Shown here piece after piece: positions 61,503 to 64,000 of a stretch of 64,000 bases of DNA. The notes beneath the pieces were generated by a model. The model had not been told where the DNA came from. It saw only the letters and a program-made list of their open reading frames with translations, and made no database searches. A program made the position numbers and the translations under genes. Location: the NCBI RefSeq assembly GCF_002286735.1, contig NZ_NRTA01000011.1:1-64000 (forward strand), read 5' to 3'. The stretch is from Leptolyngbya sp. BC1307 (GTDB taxonomy: Bacteria; Cyanobacteriota; Cyanobacteriia; Phormidesmidales; Phormidesmidaceae). How positions within the stretch are numbered: position 1 is the first letter of the stretch; the number at the start of each line of letters is the position of its first letter.

Positions 61503-62741
61503 GTGGAGCATAAGCCCTTGGTACTTCGGGTCGCAGTTGTAGGATCTGGTCCGGCGGGCTCTTCCGCTGCCGAGACACTCGCTAAAGCAGGGATCGAGAC
61601 TTACCTCTTTGAGCGCAAGCTAGACAATGCCAAGCCTTGCGGCGGAGCCATTCCGCTGTGCATGGTCGCTGAATTTGATTTGCCCCCCGAAATCATTGAC
61701 CGTCGGGTACGCAAGATGAAGATGATCTCACCTTCTAACGTTGAGGTGAACATCGGTGGAACGCTAAACGATGACGAATATATCGGCATGTGTCGCCGGG
61801 AAGTGCTCGATGGCTTTTTGCGCGATCGCGCTCACAAAGAGGGCGCTAAGCTGATCAACGGCACCGTCCACAAGCTAGAAATCCCTGGTAACGACAAAGA
61901 CCCCTACGTGCTGCACTACGCAGATCACGAGAAAGCTGGTTTACAGGGCGAAGCTAAAACCCTCAAAGTAGACATGGTAATCGGCGCAGATGGCGCTAAC
62001 TCGCGGGTCGCTCGGGCGATTGATGCGGGTGACTATAACTATGCGATCGCTTTCCAAGAGCGCATTCGCCTGCCCGAAGACAAAATGGCCTACTACGAAG
62101 AGCTGGCCGAAATGTACGTAGGTGACGATGTCTCCCCCGACTTCTACGCCTGGGTCTTCCCCAAGTACGATCACGTCGCGGTCGGTACCGGCACCATGCG
62201 CCCCAACCAGGCGCGGATTAAAGAACTGCAGCGGGGCATTCGCGCTCGCGCAGCCAAGCGTCTAGAAGGCGGCGAAATCATCAAGGTAGAAGCGCACCCC
62301 ATTCCCGAGCATCCCAGACCTCGCCGGGTAGTAGGCCGGGTTGCCCTCGTCGGCGATGCAGCGGGTACGGTCACCAAGTCTTCGGGTGAAGGCATTTACT
62401 TTGCGGCCAAGTCTGCCCGCATGTGCGCCGAAACCATCGTGAAGTACTCCGAAAACGGCGCTCGCGCCCTCACTGAAGATGAGCTGAAGCTGTACATCAA
62501 GCAGTGGGATAAGGAATACGGCCTCACCTACAAAGTGCTCGACATTTTGCAGCGCGTCTTCTACCGCAGCGATGCTTCCCGCGAAGCCTTCGTCGAAATG
62601 TGCTCCGACATCGACGTGCAAAAGCTGACCTTTGACAGCTACCTGTACAAAACCGTCGTGCCCGCCAACCCATTCACGCAGATGAAAATCACCGCAAAAA
62701 CGGTGGGCAGTCTGCTGCGGGGCTACGCACTCGCACCCTAG
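61503..62741 (+). CDS. chlP: Geranylgeranyl reductase ChlP
   Basis: Reduces the geranylgeranyl group to phytyl for chlorophyll a and tocopherol. The FAD-binding GSGPAGSSAAETLAKAGIETYLFERK is at residues 14-40, followed by the family signature KPCGGAIPLCMVAEFDLP. GADGANSRVARAI and RVALVGDAAGTVTKSSGEGIYFAAKS are the later FAD motifs. Length 412 is typical of the cyanobacterial enzyme. GTG start at 61503. Monocistronic with a terminator. Confidence 0.95.
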   Translation: MEHKPLVLRVAVVGSGPAGSSAAETLAKAGIETYLFERKLDNAKPCGGAIPLCMVAEFDLPPEIIDRRVRKMKMISPSNVEVNIGGTLNDDEYIGMCRREVLDGFLRDRAHKEGAKLINGTVHKLEIPGNDKDPYVLHYADHEKAGLQGEAKTLKVDMVIGADGANSRVARAIDAGDYNYAIAFQERIRLPEDKMAYYEELAEMYVGDDVSPDFYAWVFPKYDHVAVGTGTMRPNQARIKELQRGIRARAAKRLEGGEIIKVEAHPIPEHPRPRRVVGRVALVGDAAGTVTKSSGEGIYFAAKSARMCAETIVKYSENGARALTEDELKLYIKQWDKEYGLTYKVLDILQRVFYRSDASREAFVEMCSDIDVQKLTFDSYLYKTVVPANPFTQMKITAKTVGSLLRGYALAP

Positions 62742-62783
62742 TTGCCAAAGTTCCAACCGACTGCGTTATTCTCTTTGTCTTGA

Positions 62784-62814
62784 GCGTCTCCTGTTTACGG
62801 AGGCGCTTTTTTTT
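62784..62814 (+). terminator. Intrinsic terminator after chlP
   Basis: GCGTCTCC (62784-62791) pairs with GGAGGCGC (62799-62806) with one G-T pair around a seven-base loop, followed by eight T. It is 43 bases past the stop codon. Confidence 0.9.
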
Positions 62815-62883
62815 GTCATCAAATACATCAAGGGGGTTCGCTATACAATAGTTAAAGAACGGTTACAAAATTTACGGACTAGC

Positions 62884-63792
62884 ATGGCGGATCAATTAAT
62901 TAGAGCGACGGCAGCAGCAGGAGGCATTCGGGTTGTAGGCGTAACGACAACTCGCCTAACTGAGGTGGCCCGGCAGCGACATGAACTGTCTTACGTAGCA
63001 ACGGCAGCTCTGGGCCGGACAATGACTGCCGGGTTACTGCTGGCGTCAAGTATGAAACAGCCTCAGTCTCGGGTGAATATTCGGGTGAAAGGGAACGGGC
63101 CACTCGGCGGGCTGCTGGTGGATGCCGGGTTAGATGGGACAGTGCGCGGCTATGTAGAAAAGCCGCAGGTGGAATTGCCGCCGAGTGAAAATGGCAAGCT
63201 GAATGTGGGCGCTGCGATTGGGCAAGACGGCTACCTTTATGTGGTGCGTGATGTGGGCTATGGCTACCCTTACAGCAGTACAGTAGAACTGGTCTCCGGT
63301 GAGATTGGCGATGACCTGACGCATTACTTGGCGACTTCTGAACAAACGCCCTCTGCTCTGGTGCTGGGCGTATTTGTCGGCGCAGAGGGGGTAGAAGTGG
63401 CGGGCGGCCTGCTGCTGCAAGTGCTGCCCAAAGCGGCGCAAGATGAAGCGCTGGTGACCTTATTAGAAGAGCGCCTGAGCACGCTAACCGGGTTTACCCC
63501 TTTACTGAGAGCGGGCAAAACGTTGCCGCAGATTTTTGAAGAGCTGGTCGGCGATCTGGGGCTAGAAATGCTGCCCGGCAATCAGATTGTGCAGTTTAGC
63601 TGTAAGTGCACGCGCGATCGCATGTTAGGCGCACTCAAGCTACTGGGCCAGGACGAACTCAAAGACATGATCGCAGTAGACCACGGCGCTGAAGCGGTCT
63701 GCCACTTTTGCAATGAGAAATATCACGCTGACAGTGAACAGTTGCAAGATCTGATCAATCAGCTAGATGCGCAGCAGGCTCGTCAGGGTTAA
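62884..63792 (+). CDS. hslO: Redox-regulated chaperone Hsp33
   Basis: Holdase activated by oxidation; prevents aggregation under oxidative stress. The N-terminal core (DQLIRATAAAGGIRVVGVTTT, AALGRTMTAGLLLASSMK, IRVKGNGPLGGLLVDA, GYLYVVRDVGYGYPYSS) is complete. The redox switch has CKCTRDR (about residue 240) and CHFCNEKY (about 275), giving the four zinc-binding Cys. Length 302. ATG at 62884. Confidence 0.95.
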   Translation: MADQLIRATAAAGGIRVVGVTTTRLTEVARQRHELSYVATAALGRTMTAGLLLASSMKQPQSRVNIRVKGNGPLGGLLVDAGLDGTVRGYVEKPQVELPPSENGKLNVGAAIGQDGYLYVVRDVGYGYPYSSTVELVSGEIGDDLTHYLATSEQTPSALVLGVFVGAEGVEVAGGLLLQVLPKAAQDEALVTLLEERLSTLTGFTPLLRAGKTLPQIFEELVGDLGLEMLPGNQIVQFSCKCTRDRMLGALKLLGQDELKDMIAVDHGAEAVCHFCNEKYHADSEQLQDLINQLDAQQARQG

Positions 63793-63799
63793 GACGGGC

Positions 63800-64000
63800 C
63801 TATCTCAATTCTAATGATTTTAGCCATTGGTCAATCCATTCCAATTCGGCAGGCGACCAGTTGGGCTCTGGATCTTGACGGTAGTCAACATCTAAGTCGT
63901 AGCCTGAAAGCTCATAGATCTCATCTAGCAGCGGCTTTAGAGCGATCGCAATAGCTATATCTTCTGGTTGCAGTGGTATCTCAAAGGTAGGCAGAGATTG
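63800..64000 (-). CDS. DUF4058 protein, C-terminal part
   Basis: A minus-strand frame enters from the right edge and ends with TAG at 63802-63800. Its 66 residues (LPTFEIPLQPEDIAIAIALKPLLDEIYELSGYDLDVDYR, then DPEPNWSPAELEWIDQWL) resemble the end of DUF4058 proteins, where a barrel-like domain ends in a Y-x-R-x-x-Y-D helix. The N-terminal part lies outside the window. Function unknown. It converges on hslO with seven bases between the stops. Confidence 0.65.
   Translation of the reverse strand, partial: QSLPTFEIPLQPEDIAIAIALKPLLDEIYELSGYDLDVDYRQDPEPNWSPAELEWIDQWLKSLELR

Overview
The window is chromosomal DNA from a cyanobacterium. GCGATCGC (HIP1) octamers recur in and between genes, and the gene set is cyanobacterial: a biliverdin reductase, ChlP geranylgeranyl reductase, plant-type [2Fe-2S] ferredoxin, PAM68-type photosystem II assembly factor, Ycf46 and Ycf35, HetZ-related, DUF3288 and DUF4278 proteins. 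Most coding sequence is moderately GC-rich. I cannot name the species; a Leptolyngbya/Synechococcales-like relative is a guess.

Region by region. 1-150 is the 3' end of a 5S rRNA with its terminator, so an rRNA operon lies to the left. 188-19,000 is housekeeping: recQ, a ribbon-helix-helix protein, ycf46-ycf35, a sugar nucleotidyltransferase, ferredoxin, bvdR, comB, tRNA-Ser(UGA), two phosphatase-like proteins, nadA, a TerB-like protein, a CRP-type regulator, an RhtA-like exporter, an AI-2E-type permease and recJ. 19,000-19,480 is a compact nitrogen-control locus: a promoter with an NtcA-type palindrome over its -10 box, a glutamine-type riboswitch, a 58-residue DUF4278 (PirA-like) protein and a terminator. 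19,500-31,700 carries two sensor kinases, an RNA pseudouridine synthase, a RodZ-like protein, an exported Mn superoxide dismutase, a Uma2 protein, PBP4, the formaldehyde detoxification pair (frmA, S-formylglutathione hydrolase) and a B12-binding radical SAM protein.

31,660-36,160 is a decay zone: a broken transposase between perfect 21-bp inverted repeats, a DUF998 gene and a DUF389 gene truncated into each other, a 17-bp tandem repeat and a frameshifted HAD gene. One intact metallophosphoesterase and one intact two-repeat lipoprotein lie inside it. 36,169-49,302 is an exopolysaccharide cluster, almost all on the minus strand: flippase, glycosyltransferases, methyltransferases, WecG/TagA/CpsF transferase, polyprenyl glycosylphosphotransferase and two tandem Wzy/WaaL-type membrane proteins with TPR tails. 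A GHL10 glycosidase flanks it and a second, short initiating sugar transferase sits 5 kb further on.

The right part (51,600-64,000) has rpsO behind a leader rich in inverted repeats, pam68, a HetZ-related gene, hemB, bioY, lspA, an FHA-fused class A penicillin-binding protein, nurA, chlP, hslO and the end of a DUF4058 gene. The points most worth following are the two-layer nitrogen control at 19 kb, the rpsO leader, the HAD protein at 11 kb that has lost its catalytic aspartates, and the insertion remnant whose inverted repeat supplies a neighbour's stop codon.
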